Positions 24,946-33,474 of a stretch of DNA of 64,000 nucleotides are shown here, one piece after another (the stretch's first letter is position 1; each line of letters starts with the position of its first letter). The stretch comes from CAZUAQ01 sp964618455 (GTDB lineage: Bacteria; Planctomycetota; Phycisphaerae; UBA1845; PWPN01): assembly GCA_964618455.1 (NCBI GenBank), contig CAZUAQ010000023.1, positions 1-64,000 on the forward strand, written 5' to 3'. Below the pieces are notes generated by a model. The model worked only from the letters and a program-made list of their open reading frames with translations, searched no databases and had not been told where the DNA came from. The position numbers and the translations under genes were made by a program.

Positions 24946-26013
24946 ATGACCAAGGCATTGATCACTGGCATCACCGGCCAGGACGGCTCGTACCTGGCGG
25001 AGTTTCTGCTCGACAAAGGGTACGAGGTTCACGGCATCATCCGCCGGTCGAGTTCCTTCAATACCGGCCGGCTCGACCCGATCTACGAGGATCCGCACGA
25101 TGCCGGGGCGCGGCTGTTCCTGCACTACGGCGACCTGGCCGACTCGAGCATGCTGGCGTCGCTGATTCGCAAGGTGCAGCCGCAGGAGCTGTATCACCTC
25201 GGCGCGCAGAGTCACGTCCGCGTCAGCTTCGACATGCCGGAGTACACCGGTGACATCACCGGGCTCTCGACCGTTCGCCTGCTCGAAGCCATTCGCGATG
25301 CCGAGGTGGGCTGCCGGTTCTACCAGGCGTCGACGAGCGAGCTGTACGGTCTTACGCCTCCGCCACAGAACGAGCAGTCAACTTTTCAACCGCGCAGCCC
25401 GTACGCCATCGCCAAGCTCTACGCGTACTGGTCCACGATCAACTACCGCCAGGCGTACGGCATGTACGCGTGCAACGGGATTCTGTTCAATCACGAGTCG
25501 CCCCGCCGCGGGGAGACGTTCGTCACGCGGAAGATTACGCGGGCGGTGGCGGCGATCGCCGCCGGGAAGCAGAAGGAACTCTACCTCGGCAACCTCGACG
25601 CCCGACGCGACTGGGGCTACGCGCCGGACTACGTCGAGGCGATGTGGCGGATGCTCCAACAGGAACGGGCCGACGATTACGTCATCGCCACCGGCGAAAC
25701 GCACTCGGTCCGCGAGTTCCTGGACGAAGCCTTCGCCCTCGTCAATCTCAACCCCGACGACTACGTGAAGATCGACCCGCGCTACTTCCGCCCCACCGAG
25801 GTGGACGTGCTGCAAGGCGATGCGACCAAAGCCCGCGAACGTCTCGGTTGGCAACCGCGCACAACCTTCAAACAACTGGTCCGCCATATGGTCGAAGCCG
25901 ACCTGCACGCCCACGGCTTGACACTCGACGCGGGCCGACCGCCCTGCCGTGTCACGAAGGTCGAATCGATCCTCAAGTCCTACGCCGACCTCGAACCGCC
26001 ATTGCCGGTGTAG
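24946..26013 (+). CDS. gmd: GDP-mannose 4,6-dehydratase
   Basis: The protein is 355 aa. I choose ATG 24946 because GAGGAT lies five bases upstream; a TTG immediately before it is in frame. It converts GDP-D-mannose to GDP-4-keto-6-deoxy-D-mannose, the substrate of the GDP-fucose synthase encoded upstream. Motifs are GITGQDGSYLAEFLL (NADP site), HLGAQSHVRVSFD, the catalytic ASTSELYG with Thr/Ser, YAIAKLYAYW (YxxxK), NGILFNHESPRRGETFVTRK and RRDWGYAPDYVEAMW. The length is normal for the family. Gene order fcl-gmd is the reverse of that in many genomes. Confidence 0.95.
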   Translation: MTKALITGITGQDGSYLAEFLLDKGYEVHGIIRRSSSFNTGRLDPIYEDPHDAGARLFLHYGDLADSSMLASLIRKVQPQELYHLGAQSHVRVSFDMPEYTGDITGLSTVRLLEAIRDAEVGCRFYQASTSELYGLTPPPQNEQSTFQPRSPYAIAKLYAYWSTINYRQAYGMYACNGILFNHESPRRGETFVTRKITRAVAAIAAGKQKELYLGNLDARRDWGYAPDYVEAMWRMLQQERADDYVIATGETHSVREFLDEAFALVNLNPDDYVKIDPRYFRPTEVDVLQGDATKARERLGWQPRTTFKQLVRHMVEADLHAHGLTLDAGRPPCRVTKVESILKSYADLEPPLPV

Positions 26014-26112
26014 ATTACGTGAAGACTTTGCAGCCTCGACCGTTAGACTCCGTGCCCCAAATAAAGTAGCTTTGAGATATTCCCAATCAGGGAAAAAGGG
26101 GGACATGTCGTG

Positions 26113-26820
26113 ATGGGGAACTTCTGCTACCTGCGCAAAATGTTCATCTTGGTTTGCGCAGGTCTTGTCGTTGTTACATTCAATTTCAGTTGCGCGCTGA
26201 TCAATGGAGACCTTGGGAAAGGTCTCCAAGTTGCACTTGGAGCCGTCATCGAGCAGGGGGTTACCATTCCCTGGTTTATGGCGATTCAGAGTTCTTGCGC
26301 CGCGAAGGAACTGTGGCTTGATGATGAGTCATGGGTTCCTGGAGGATCACCCATGCCCGCGCGCCAATGTACCTACGTCGACAGTGTGCCCGATGGCAGG
26401 TTCGATGAATCCCCCTGGCGTCTCATCGCGATTGAAATTCTCGAACCCGTTCGTTTGAACACGAGATTCACATCCTCGATCGCGATTCTGGAAACGGATC
26501 AGGGTTTTGCCGAGTTTCTTGACGAATTCACTCCGAGATCATACGCAACGCTTCTGACTTCCAATGAGCGGGACGACGCGCGTGAGGCCAAGCTCGGTCA
26601 GGAAGAACATCGCTACGATGCCTATTGGGAGCGGAGCGACGCCTCCCCCGTCCGACGCTACAAAACGCGCGTCAAGGGCACATGGCCGACGATCGAAGTC
26701 GAGGACCTTACGCCCATTCCCATACTTAAACATGTCACGATCGAGGTTTCGGAGCCTCAACTTGTGAGCGATGCTGAATGGCAGGAGTTACTCCGCCGGG
26801 CCGAGAACGGCGCCGACTGA
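26113..26820 (+). CDS. Putative exported lipoprotein of unknown function
   Basis: The protein is 235 aa from ATG 26113, just after an in-frame GTG; a GGGGG stretch lies upstream. The N-terminus (MFILVCAGLVVVTFNFSC) is a hydrophobic signal with Phe-Ser-Cys as a weak lipobox. The mature part contains IPWFMAIQSSCAAKELWLDDE, an acidic middle and several beta strands (VTIEVSEPQ). The stretch is less GC-rich than its neighbours, and codon use differs, which suggests more recent arrival. No family recognised. It converges with the hydroxyacid dehydrogenase gene four bases away. Confidence 0.65.
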   Translation: MGNFCYLRKMFILVCAGLVVVTFNFSCALINGDLGKGLQVALGAVIEQGVTIPWFMAIQSSCAAKELWLDDESWVPGGSPMPARQCTYVDSVPDGRFDESPWRLIAIEILEPVRLNTRFTSSIAILETDQGFAEFLDEFTPRSYATLLTSNERDDAREAKLGQEEHRYDAYWERSDASPVRRYKTRVKGTWPTIEVEDLTPIPILKHVTIEVSEPQLVSDAEWQELLRRAENGAD

Positions 26821-26823
26821 GTG

Positions 26824-27849
26824 TCAAAACTCCTCCAAATAACCTTTGTTCACACAGTTGCGCGGTCGCTCGCCGCGGAGGACGCGCGCGATTTCCTCCG
26901 CCGCCTTGGTGCGCATCTCGACCAGGCCTTCTTCCGAATAGAACGCGCTGTGCGGCGTGATGATCAGGTTGACGGGACGTGAGGACGCGCTCTTCGCGGA
27001 CGCCTGGCCGCGCTGCCACAGGCGGATGAGCGGTGTCGTCGCCTCCGCCGGTTCGGTCGGCAGAACGTCGATCCCCGCCCCCGCCAGTCGCCCCTGTTCG
27101 AGTGCCTCGGCCAGGGCATCCACGTCCACGACCGCCCCGCGCGCCGTGTTCACGAGCAGCGCGTCCGGTTTCATCCTCGCCAGCGCCGCACCGTCGATCA
27201 GATGCCGCGTCTCCTCGGTCAGCGGGACGTGCAGCGAGACGACGTCGCTCACCGCCAACAGTTCCTCCAGCGACACCATCGTCACGCCGACCGCCTTGTC
27301 GACGCCGGACGGCACATAAGGATCACACGCCAGCACGCGCATTTTCAACGCCTTGGCGCGCAGCGCCGTGGCCGTCCCGATCCGCCCGAGCCCCACGATG
27401 CCCATCGTCATCGTGCTCAACCGCCGCACCGGCGCGACCGCCCGGTAATTCCAGGGTGCCAGCTCATCCTTCAGCGCGCGGTCCGCTACGAACAAGCCCC
27501 GGTTGCATGCCAGCATCATCGCGATGGCATGATCCGCCACCTCGTCCACGCCGTAGTCCGGCACGTTGCACACCACGATGCCCTTCGCCCCCGCCGCCGC
27601 GAGGTCCACGCTGTCGAAGCCCACGCCGCACCGCACCAGCACGCGACACCTGTCCAGCCGCGCGATGACCGACGCCGGCACCGCGATCTCGTGAAAGACG
27701 ATCAGCCCGTCGGCATCTTCCACCTTCCCGGCCAGTTCGCTCTCCGACGTTGCCTGAAGGCACGACACCTCCGCCACGCCCTGCAGCACGGCCTGCTCGA
27801 TCGACGCCGGCGGCGCGAGATAATCCGTGATGACGACTTTCTTCAGCAT
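26824..27849 (-). CDS. D-2-hydroxyacid dehydrogenase, CtBP-like
   Basis: The protein is 341 aa from ATG 27849; an in-frame GTG three codons earlier is possible. It has the NAD-binding GIVGLGRIGTATALRAKAL at ~150, the substrate and catalytic Arg in NTARGAVVD, the Glu in the following helix region and the catalytic His in ITPHSAFYSEEG. The VPDYGVDEVADHAIAMML segment is typical of the C-terminal-binding-protein/phosphoglycerate-type subgroup. It should reduce a 2-keto acid with NADH or the reverse; the substrate cannot be read. It is divergent from the Uma2 gene, with a shared 79-base promoter region. Confidence 0.88.
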   Translation of the reverse strand: MLKKVVITDYLAPPASIEQAVLQGVAEVSCLQATSESELAGKVEDADGLIVFHEIAVPASVIARLDRCRVLVRCGVGFDSVDLAAAGAKGIVVCNVPDYGVDEVADHAIAMMLACNRGLFVADRALKDELAPWNYRAVAPVRRLSTMTMGIVGLGRIGTATALRAKALKMRVLACDPYVPSGVDKAVGVTMVSLEELLAVSDVVSLHVPLTEETRHLIDGAALARMKPDALLVNTARGAVVDVDALAEALEQGRLAGAGIDVLPTEPAEATTPLIRLWQRGQASAKSASSRPVNLIITPHSAFYSEEGLVEMRTKAAEEIARVLRGERPRNCVNKGYLEEF

Positions 27850-27861
27850 AAGACCCACTTC

Positions 27862-27889
27862 TTCAATCGTGACCGACGCATGCTATAAT
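27862..27889 (+). promoter_or_regulatory. Promoter of the Uma2-type gene
   Basis: A perfect TATAAT (27884-27889) follows TTCAAT (27862-27867) after 16 bases, 40 bases before the ATG. It lies in the divergent spacer shared with the hydroxyacid dehydrogenase gene. Confidence 0.55.
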
Positions 27890-27928
27890 AAATGCACGAA
27901 CAGGTCATATCGTACTGAAGGACCCTTG

Positions 27929-28522
27929 ATGAGCCTTGACACACTGCAGCATGCTCCCGCCCATGAAGCACGTTACCACGGGCTTCGCATGTCCGTCGAG
28001 GAATACCTTGCCCTCGGGGAAGATCCGGTCCGCTACGAGCTCATGAACGGAGTCGTGTGCATGTCGCCCAGCCCCTCGTTCCTGCATCAGAAGATCTTGA
28101 CTGAACTCGCCAAGCAACTGGCCGTTTTCCTGGAACAGGACGAGCAAGTCGGTGGCGAGGTGGCGGTGGAAGTGGACGTGCCTCTTCTCGGCAAACACGT
28201 CTACCGTCCGGATGTGATCTACCTCTCACAGGAAAAAGCCGCGCGTTGCACGAATCATGTCACGGAGGTGCCGGACATCGTAGTCGAAGTGATTTCCCCC
28301 GACTCGCGAAGCCTCGATACACAAACAAAGAGGCAGGACTACGAGCGCGCCGGCGTGGGCGAGTACTGGTTAATCGATCCGATACGTAAGACATTCGCCT
28401 TCTGCCATCTCCACGGAGGCAAGTTCGTCGATCTGCGCACCGAGGAGTCGGCGTTCCAATCACAAGTGCTTCCCGGATTCACGCTGGACCTGGAGCGTCT
28501 CCGTCGAATCTGGGACCGTTGA
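27929..28522 (+). CDS. Uma2-family (DUF820) PD-(D/E)XK nuclease-like protein
   Basis: The protein is 197 aa from ATG 27929, with GAAGGA upstream. It has the Uma2 layout: MSVEEYLAL, RYELMNGVVCMSPSPSFLHQ, VEVDVPLLGKHVYRPDVIYL, PDIVVEVISPDSR, and TKRQDYERAGVGEYWLIDP. The PD and E-x-x-S residues with the following Lys form a PD-(D/E)XK type active site. These genes are often numerous in cyanobacteria and planctomycetes; a biological role is not established. It stands alone, convergent with the HIT gene. Confidence 0.88.
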   Translation: MSLDTLQHAPAHEARYHGLRMSVEEYLALGEDPVRYELMNGVVCMSPSPSFLHQKILTELAKQLAVFLEQDEQVGGEVAVEVDVPLLGKHVYRPDVIYLSQEKAARCTNHVTEVPDIVVEVISPDSRSLDTQTKRQDYERAGVGEYWLIDPIRKTFAFCHLHGGKFVDLRTEESAFQSQVLPGFTLDLERLRRIWDR

Positions 28523-28566
28523 CAACAATCAACACGTTCACCGACTTTCGTGCGTGCGTCGCCATC

Positions 28567-28593
28567 CCCTTCGTCATTCGGTTTCGTCATTCG
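28567..28593. repeat. Short phased TTCG repeat
   Basis: Four consecutive units end in TTCG: CCCTTCG, TCATTCG, GTTTCG, TCATTCG (7, 7, 6 and 7 bases). They lie in the convergent spacer between the Uma2 and HIT genes. The same NNNTTCG heptad occurs at 38680-38707. Confidence 0.6.
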
Positions 28594-28619
28594 CGCTTGC
28601 TTTTCGCCTCACGCGAGAG

Positions 28620-29042
28620 CTACAGGTGGTTACGAATGAGATCAGACGTGGACGCGTAGCCGGCGTCGCTGAGGATCTTGGCGGGCTGCGGATTCATCTC
28701 GAACATGCCGCCCCAGTTCGGCCCGTGCGTGAACTTCGGCACGAGGTGGATGTGGAGGTGAGGCATGGTGTCGCCAAAGGCGCCGTAGTTGATCTTGTCG
28801 GGGCTGAAGGCGGTGTGCAGCGCCTTGGCGGCGCGGGCCACGTCCGCCATGAAGGTCTCACGCTCGGCCACGGTCAACTGGAAGAGTTCATCCACGTGGC
28901 GGTGGGCGGCAACGATGCAGCGCCCACGGTAGATCTGGTTGCGAAAGAGGAAAAGCGTCGACGCCTCCAGATCGCAGATCTCGATCATGAGCGACGTGAG
29001 CCGCTCGTTTCGCATGCAGTAGATGCAGTCGCGTTGCAGCAT
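28620..29042 (-). CDS. HIT-family nucleotide hydrolase/transferase
   Basis: The protein is 140 aa from ATG 29042, with GGGAG 10 bases upstream; a longer frame upstream is not needed. The histidine triad is PHLHIHLVPKF at ~108-118. A CIYC pair near the N-terminus (residues 6-9) matches the zinc Cys pair of some bacterial HIT proteins. The RGRCIVAAHRHVDELFQLT segment is typical of the family fold. HIT enzymes hydrolyse or transfer nucleoside monophosphates from small substrates. The gene is isolated. Confidence 0.9.
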   Translation of the reverse strand: MLQRDCIYCMRNERLTSLMIEICDLEASTLFLFRNQIYRGRCIVAAHRHVDELFQLTVAERETFMADVARAAKALHTAFSPDKINYGAFGDTMPHLHIHLVPKFTHGPNWGGMFEMNPQPAKILSDAGYASTSDLIRNHL

Positions 29043-29221
29043 CGCGGGGAACTCCCTGCTCGACGAGGTCACACCTTCAACCGTGGCGGAACCGGGCGCA
29101 ATTCCGATCCGCCGGGACGGATATCTTGGCGGGTCGTGTGCCTGCTGGCAAGCGGGACAGGTTGTCCATCGCCTTGGACCTCCGATATTCCACACGCGGA
29201 GACGGAATTGGGGGTTTTCGG

Positions 29222-29250
29222 TTCACTTCGCACCGGGGACGCGTTACACT
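29222..29250 (+). promoter_or_regulatory. Possible promoter of the secreted glycosidase gene
   Basis: TTCACT (29222-29227) and TACACT (29245-29250) are 17 bases apart, 135 bases before the start codon. Both boxes match consensus at four of six positions. Confidence 0.35.
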
Positions 29251-29384
29251 TCATTGAGCAATGCTTCTCGTCGCGGAGAATGCATGACCCAGGGTGATTT
29301 GTCGGGTTTCAGGGGAAGCGTGCCCGACCCTGCCGAATGAGTATCCCCGAAGCCCCGCTTTGGGAGTCGCCGAAGGAGTACCCC

Positions 29385-31571
29385 GTGCACCACATGATTG
29401 CCGTTCGATGGGGGTGGATGACATTGTTGTTCACCCTGGGGGCGTCCGAAGCCCTCGGGCTGTCGATCACCAACGTCACCACCAGCGGGACGCAGGTCGG
29501 CCTGTACCAGAAGTTCGAAGTCACGTTCGGCCTCGACCGGGGCTACGCCAATCCGCACGACCCGTCCCTGGTGGACGCCCGGTTTCGCTTTACCGGGCCC
29601 TCGGGCGTCATGCGGGAGATCCCGGCGTTCTATCGAGGCACCGCGCCGGGCTGGGCCGCCCGCATCGTGCCCCTGGAACTCGGCCAGCACACCTGCCAGA
29701 TCGTCGTGGACGACCACACCGGCGAGTCGGCAAGTTACCAGGTCGTCTTCCACGCCGTGGCCTCGAACGAGCGCGGCTTCGTGCGGATCGACAATCGCAA
29801 CCCGACTTACCTGCGCTTCGACAACGGTGACCCTTACCATCCGCTCGGGATGAATCTCTGCTGGGGAGGCAATCAGACGATCTTCTACACCTGGCTGGAC
29901 GAGATGCAGGCGGTCGGGGTGAACTGGACGCGCTACTGGATGGTGCCGTTTGTCAGCCAGGGCATTGAGTGGGGACCGGGTACGGACAACCAGCTCGGCA
30001 CCTACTCGCAATCCCAGAGCCAGATGTTCGACAGCATGTTCGAGGGCGCGCGTCAGCGGGGCATCCAGGTGCAACTGGCGATGGACTCGTACAACGGATG
30101 GAACACCACGCTCTTCGATAACTGGGACGCCAGCCCCTACAACACCGCCAACGGGGGCATGTGCAGCCGTCCGCTGGATTACTTCATCCTCGAATCCGCC
30201 AAGGTGCTCGCGCGGCAACGGATGCGCTACATCGTCGCGCGGTGGGGATACAACCCCGCGATTCTGGCGTGGGAGTTCTTCAACGAGATCGATGCGCTCA
30301 ACGGCGGCGGGGCGACCTTCTGGGGCCACGAGCAGGAGATCGCCGCCTGGCACAGCGAGATGGGCCAGTACATCCGCTCCATCGATCCGTTCGAGCATCT
30401 GCGGACGACGAGCTTTGCCGATGATGGATACTTCAGCTCCTATTCGATCTTCTGGTCTCTGCCGGAGATGGACATCGTCGAGGCCCACGAATACAGCATC
30501 CTTCTGCCTCAGGCGCATGTGCAGAAAGTGCGCGAGCGCGAAATCTTCGGCAAGCCGATCGTTGTGGGAGAGGGCAACTACGCGGGCAGCCCCGGCAGTC
30601 TTGACAGCAACGGCGGGTCGCTCCACACGCAGATCTGGGCGGGAGCGGTAGTCGAGAGCGGCGTGATGTCGTGGTGGTGGGACAACTGGATCTATCCCAA
30701 TGACCTCTATTACCACTTCGCCCCCTTGGCAGCGTACCTGAACGGCGAGGATTGGGCGCCCCTCGGTCTCGAGGCGATTTCCACCACGAAACTGAGCGGC
30801 CCGAATGTCGAAGTCTATGGCTCGAGTGGGCCGAAGCACGCGTTTGCGTTTATCCGCTATACCCCGGGCACGGCGTCGGGGCTGCAATTGCGCCTGAATC
30901 AGCTCTCCCCCGACGAGTACGATGTCGAGTTCTGGGACACGAACGCCGGTACCATCATCCAGGCGCAGCAGGTCACGGCGGGAGCGCAGGGACTCGTACT
31001 CAACTTCCCGACGTTCACCTGGGACGTGGCGATCAAGGTCAAGGCGGTAGCGCCGCTGCTCGAAGTCGACCCCGAGTTCATTTCGATTCAGAGCGTCGTG
31101 ACGGGGAACCCACCTGACACGAGCTTCACGGTCACGAACAGCGGAGCCGAACTGCTGCAGTACATCATCTCCGACAATGCCTCCTGGCTTGATGTCTTCC
31201 CGATTAACGGAAATTCTTCGGGCGAGTCCGACCCCATCTCGGTGCAGGTCGACACTGAGGGTCTCGATGTCGGCACGCATGTGGCGACGATCACGGTCAA
31301 CGAGGTCGGAGGTACGCAATCGGCGGAGATTCAAGTCCAACTGATCCTTTACCCCATCCCCGGCGACTTCGATGGCGATTACGACGTGGATCTCGCCGAC
31401 TTCGGCCATCAGCAGGAATGCATGTCGCCCGGCGACTTTCCCGACATCACTCCGGGATGCCTCGGTGCCGATTTCAACGGAGATAACTTCATCAACGGCT
31501 TCGACATGGCGATCTTCCGGAATTGCATGAACGGGGCCAATATGCCCGTCGACCCGAATTGCGCGTCCTGA
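29385..31571 (+). CDS. Secreted glycoside hydrolase-like protein with dockerin-type repeats
   Basis: The protein is 728 aa. I choose GTG 29385 because AAGGAG lies six bases upstream; the upstream ATG at 29337 has no site. A signal peptide (WMTLLFTLGASEALG) leads to a DUF5060-like beta domain (~25-115), then a TIM-barrel glycosidase of the cellulase-like clan (~125-430) with putative acid/base E301 in AWEFFNEID and nucleophile E396 in VVGEGNY. A linker beta domain follows, then a BACON-like domain (~560-655; TVTNSGAELLQYIISDNASW). Two Ca-binding dockerin-type loops close it (DFDGDYDVDLADF; DFNGDNFINGFDMAIF). It likely acts on extracellular polysaccharide. Confidence 0.85.
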   Translation: MHHMIAVRWGWMTLLFTLGASEALGLSITNVTTSGTQVGLYQKFEVTFGLDRGYANPHDPSLVDARFRFTGPSGVMREIPAFYRGTAPGWAARIVPLELGQHTCQIVVDDHTGESASYQVVFHAVASNERGFVRIDNRNPTYLRFDNGDPYHPLGMNLCWGGNQTIFYTWLDEMQAVGVNWTRYWMVPFVSQGIEWGPGTDNQLGTYSQSQSQMFDSMFEGARQRGIQVQLAMDSYNGWNTTLFDNWDASPYNTANGGMCSRPLDYFILESAKVLARQRMRYIVARWGYNPAILAWEFFNEIDALNGGGATFWGHEQEIAAWHSEMGQYIRSIDPFEHLRTTSFADDGYFSSYSIFWSLPEMDIVEAHEYSILLPQAHVQKVREREIFGKPIVVGEGNYAGSPGSLDSNGGSLHTQIWAGAVVESGVMSWWWDNWIYPNDLYYHFAPLAAYLNGEDWAPLGLEAISTTKLSGPNVEVYGSSGPKHAFAFIRYTPGTASGLQLRLNQLSPDEYDVEFWDTNAGTIIQAQQVTAGAQGLVLNFPTFTWDVAIKVKAVAPLLEVDPEFISIQSVVTGNPPDTSFTVTNSGAELLQYIISDNASWLDVFPINGNSSGESDPISVQVDTEGLDVGTHVATITVNEVGGTQSAEIQVQLILYPIPGDFDGDYDVDLADFGHQQECMSPGDFPDITPGCLGADFNGDNFINGFDMAIFRNCMNGANMPVDPNCAS

Positions 31572-31622
31572 TGGGTTTCAGGCAGGCCTCCTGCACGCGG
31601 ACGCGATGATTCCAGAAATTGC

Positions 31623-31651
31623 TTGCATCATGTCGCTGCTCTCCCCATACT
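31623..31651 (+). promoter_or_regulatory. Possible promoter of the 31737 gene
   Basis: TTGCAT (31623-31628) and CATACT (31646-31651) are separated by 17 bases, 85 bases before the ATG. Confidence 0.35.
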
Positions 31652-31736
31652 GCGCGTAGCGGGCGTCATTCGCTTCGGGCGGAGGGCAACCTGAATTCAT
31701 CGATTTTCCCTCACTGCATCAGGCAAGGAGAGTGCC

Positions 31737-32411
31737 ATGACGCGTTTGATTCTTATTTGTGGAATTCTGTTGGTCCTGACGCTGGGGACGCAGCAACCGG
31801 AGACCTTTGACGCTGAACAAAGCGAAGCCGTCGTGGTGTACGACAACACGGCAACTCCGCTGGGTAACGCGATCGAGGATGTCCTGCCTCAGACGCGCGT
31901 CGGCAATCAGATCACGCTCGAGGGCGATGCCCGACTGCTGACAAGCATGGAATTCCTTCTCGGTGGTCAGGATTTGAGAACCGAGGGTGACACTAGGACC
32001 GTCAGGTACTTCGTCCGCCTGACGCTGTACGATCCCGACAAAGCCCATCGTCCGGATTCCCCCGGCCGCCTCATCTGGGTCACGCGTCGCCAACTCGTGA
32101 CCGTGGACGAGGGTGAACAGGTCATGGTGACGTTCGATCTGCCCGAGGTGGAAGTTCCGGATGAATTCGTGTGGGCCATCACGTTCAGCGGGTTCGAGCC
32201 TTACGTGATCGCGCCGAGCATCCCCTTCTACGGACCGCCGACGGTGGGTGACACGCTCGAAGACGGCTACTGGTACTACAACGTGCTGGGTCGATTGTGG
32301 CTGATCCAGGACATCGGCGGCATCTCCCACTACGCCAAAGCCTACGCGGTCACGCCGGATGAAGAGGACGACGAGCCGCGCGAGAAGCCCAGGCTGCGCA
32401 GCCGGCGATAG
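31737..32411 (+). CDS. Exported protein of unknown function
   Basis: The protein is 224 aa; AAGGAG lies directly upstream of the ATG. A signal peptide (MTRLILICGILLVLTLGTQ) precedes a beta-rich mature domain: AVVVYDNTATPLGN, a RYFVRLTLYDPDKAH strand, a VMVTFDLPEVEVPDEFVWAI pair and GYWYYNVLGRLWLI. The C-terminal 20 residues are highly charged. The arrangement recalls the planctomycete proteins that pair such a beta-sandwich with PEP-CTERM or dockerin tails, but no anchor is present here. It follows the glycosidase gene but has its own likely promoter. Confidence 0.7.
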   Translation: MTRLILICGILLVLTLGTQQPETFDAEQSEAVVVYDNTATPLGNAIEDVLPQTRVGNQITLEGDARLLTSMEFLLGGQDLRTEGDTRTVRYFVRLTLYDPDKAHRPDSPGRLIWVTRRQLVTVDEGEQVMVTFDLPEVEVPDEFVWAITFSGFEPYVIAPSIPFYGPPTVGDTLEDGYWYYNVLGRLWLIQDIGGISHYAKAYAVTPDEEDDEPREKPRLRSRR

Positions 32412-32516
32412 GTCGCGGCTCGCGCGGGTCAACTCGCACTCAGACAACGCTCACCGCGATCCATCAGCCCTGCGTCTTTCGACGTCTATACGGGCTGCGT
32501 TCCGGAGCGACGGACA

Positions 32517-33296
32517 TCAGTCTCGCCGATAGATCGCCAGGATATTGTGCTCCAGATACCGCAAGCCGAGCGCGCGAAACACACGCCAAACACTCATCTC
32601 GGCATAGCAGGTCCATCGATAGCGCTGCCATGTGGAACAACTGTCCAGATAGGCGAAAACGACCTCACTGAAACCGCCTTCGCGAAACAACGATCGCAAT
32701 CTCGCACGCGAGTTCATACGATAGTAAGTGGGAAAGACGTCCTTCTCCCTCGTGTCCCATAACAGTTTCGTCAAGTGATAGTGCCAGCGATTGGGGATGA
32801 TCATGGCCGCCAGAGAGAGGGGTGACCATATGCTGGGCGTGTAGATAACGACGTGCCCACCCGGCTTGATCAAGCCGCTCAGCGATGCAACGGAGCGTTC
32901 GGGATGCTGAAAATGCTCCGCCACCATGCGAAGCGTCGCAAGATCGAAAGTCTCATCACTTGTGAAATCCTCGATCGTGGACTGGCGGCGGTCGTGAGCG
33001 AGAGAGTTGTCCCCCACGTTGTCGCTCGGATCCACCGCCAGTAAGAAGGCACACCGTCCGGCGAGTTCCCTGGCCAGTTCAGGGTTGTTGGGAAACACAT
33101 GGCGACCGCCCCCTACATCAACCCACCTGCAACCCGGTGTCACGAGACGGTCCACGACGGCCTCGTACCATCGATCCGTGGAGAAGTAACCAAAGCGATG
33201 CGCCATTTTCACCCGCCAGCCATGACGCATCGGATCGCCATAGTGACAGCGGAACAGTTCGTCGAGATCCGTTTCTGCGGGCCAGATATCATTCAT
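32517..33296 (-). CDS. SAM-dependent class I methyltransferase
   Basis: The protein is 259 aa from ATG 33296; an upstream TTG in frame is possible. The Rossmann motif I is RWVDVGGGRHVFP at ~68, motif II-like AFLLAVDPSDNVG, then FDLATLRMVAEHFQHPERSV and IKPGGHVVIYTPS. The C-terminal half is helical with aromatic residues (IIPNRWHYHLTKLLWDTREK). This subgroup of methyltransferases often acts on sugars or lipid-linked intermediates; nothing here fixes the substrate. It is divergent from pheS. Confidence 0.82.
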   Translation of the reverse strand: MNDIWPAETDLDELFRCHYGDPMRHGWRVKMAHRFGYFSTDRWYEAVVDRLVTPGCRWVDVGGGRHVFPNNPELARELAGRCAFLLAVDPSDNVGDNSLAHDRRQSTIEDFTSDETFDLATLRMVAEHFQHPERSVASLSGLIKPGGHVVIYTPSIWSPLSLAAMIIPNRWHYHLTKLLWDTREKDVFPTYYRMNSRARLRSLFREGGFSEVVFAYLDSCSTWQRYRWTCYAEMSVWRVFRALGLRYLEHNILAIYRRD

Positions 33297-33377
33297 GGCT
33301 GAAGTCGTCTCGGCTTGAGTCAACCGCTTCTGTGTTCGACCTTACCCCTGGTGTGACACACACGCAATCCGCGTTCC

Positions 33378-33406
33378 TTGAACTCCCGCTGGCATGGCCC
33401 TATCTT
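33378..33406 (+). promoter_or_regulatory. Sigma-70-type promoter of the pheS operon
   Basis: TTGAAC (33378-33383) and TATCTT (33401-33406) are 17 bases apart, 69 bases before the pheS ATG. No attenuator or T-box is visible in the short leader. Confidence 0.6.
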
Positions 33407-33474
33407 GAACCGTCCGCGCCCCGAGGTTGTTGGATAGCTATGGGCGTGGGATGTCGATCGCGCGAGGTTGGATG

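Noticed and set aside
29244..31409. 721-codon open frame on the minus strand opposite the glycosidase gene
   Set aside because: It mirrors the codon pattern of the real plus-strand gene, is Arg/His/Val-rich and shows no domain, while the plus strand has a signal peptide, glycosidase motifs and Ca-binding repeats.
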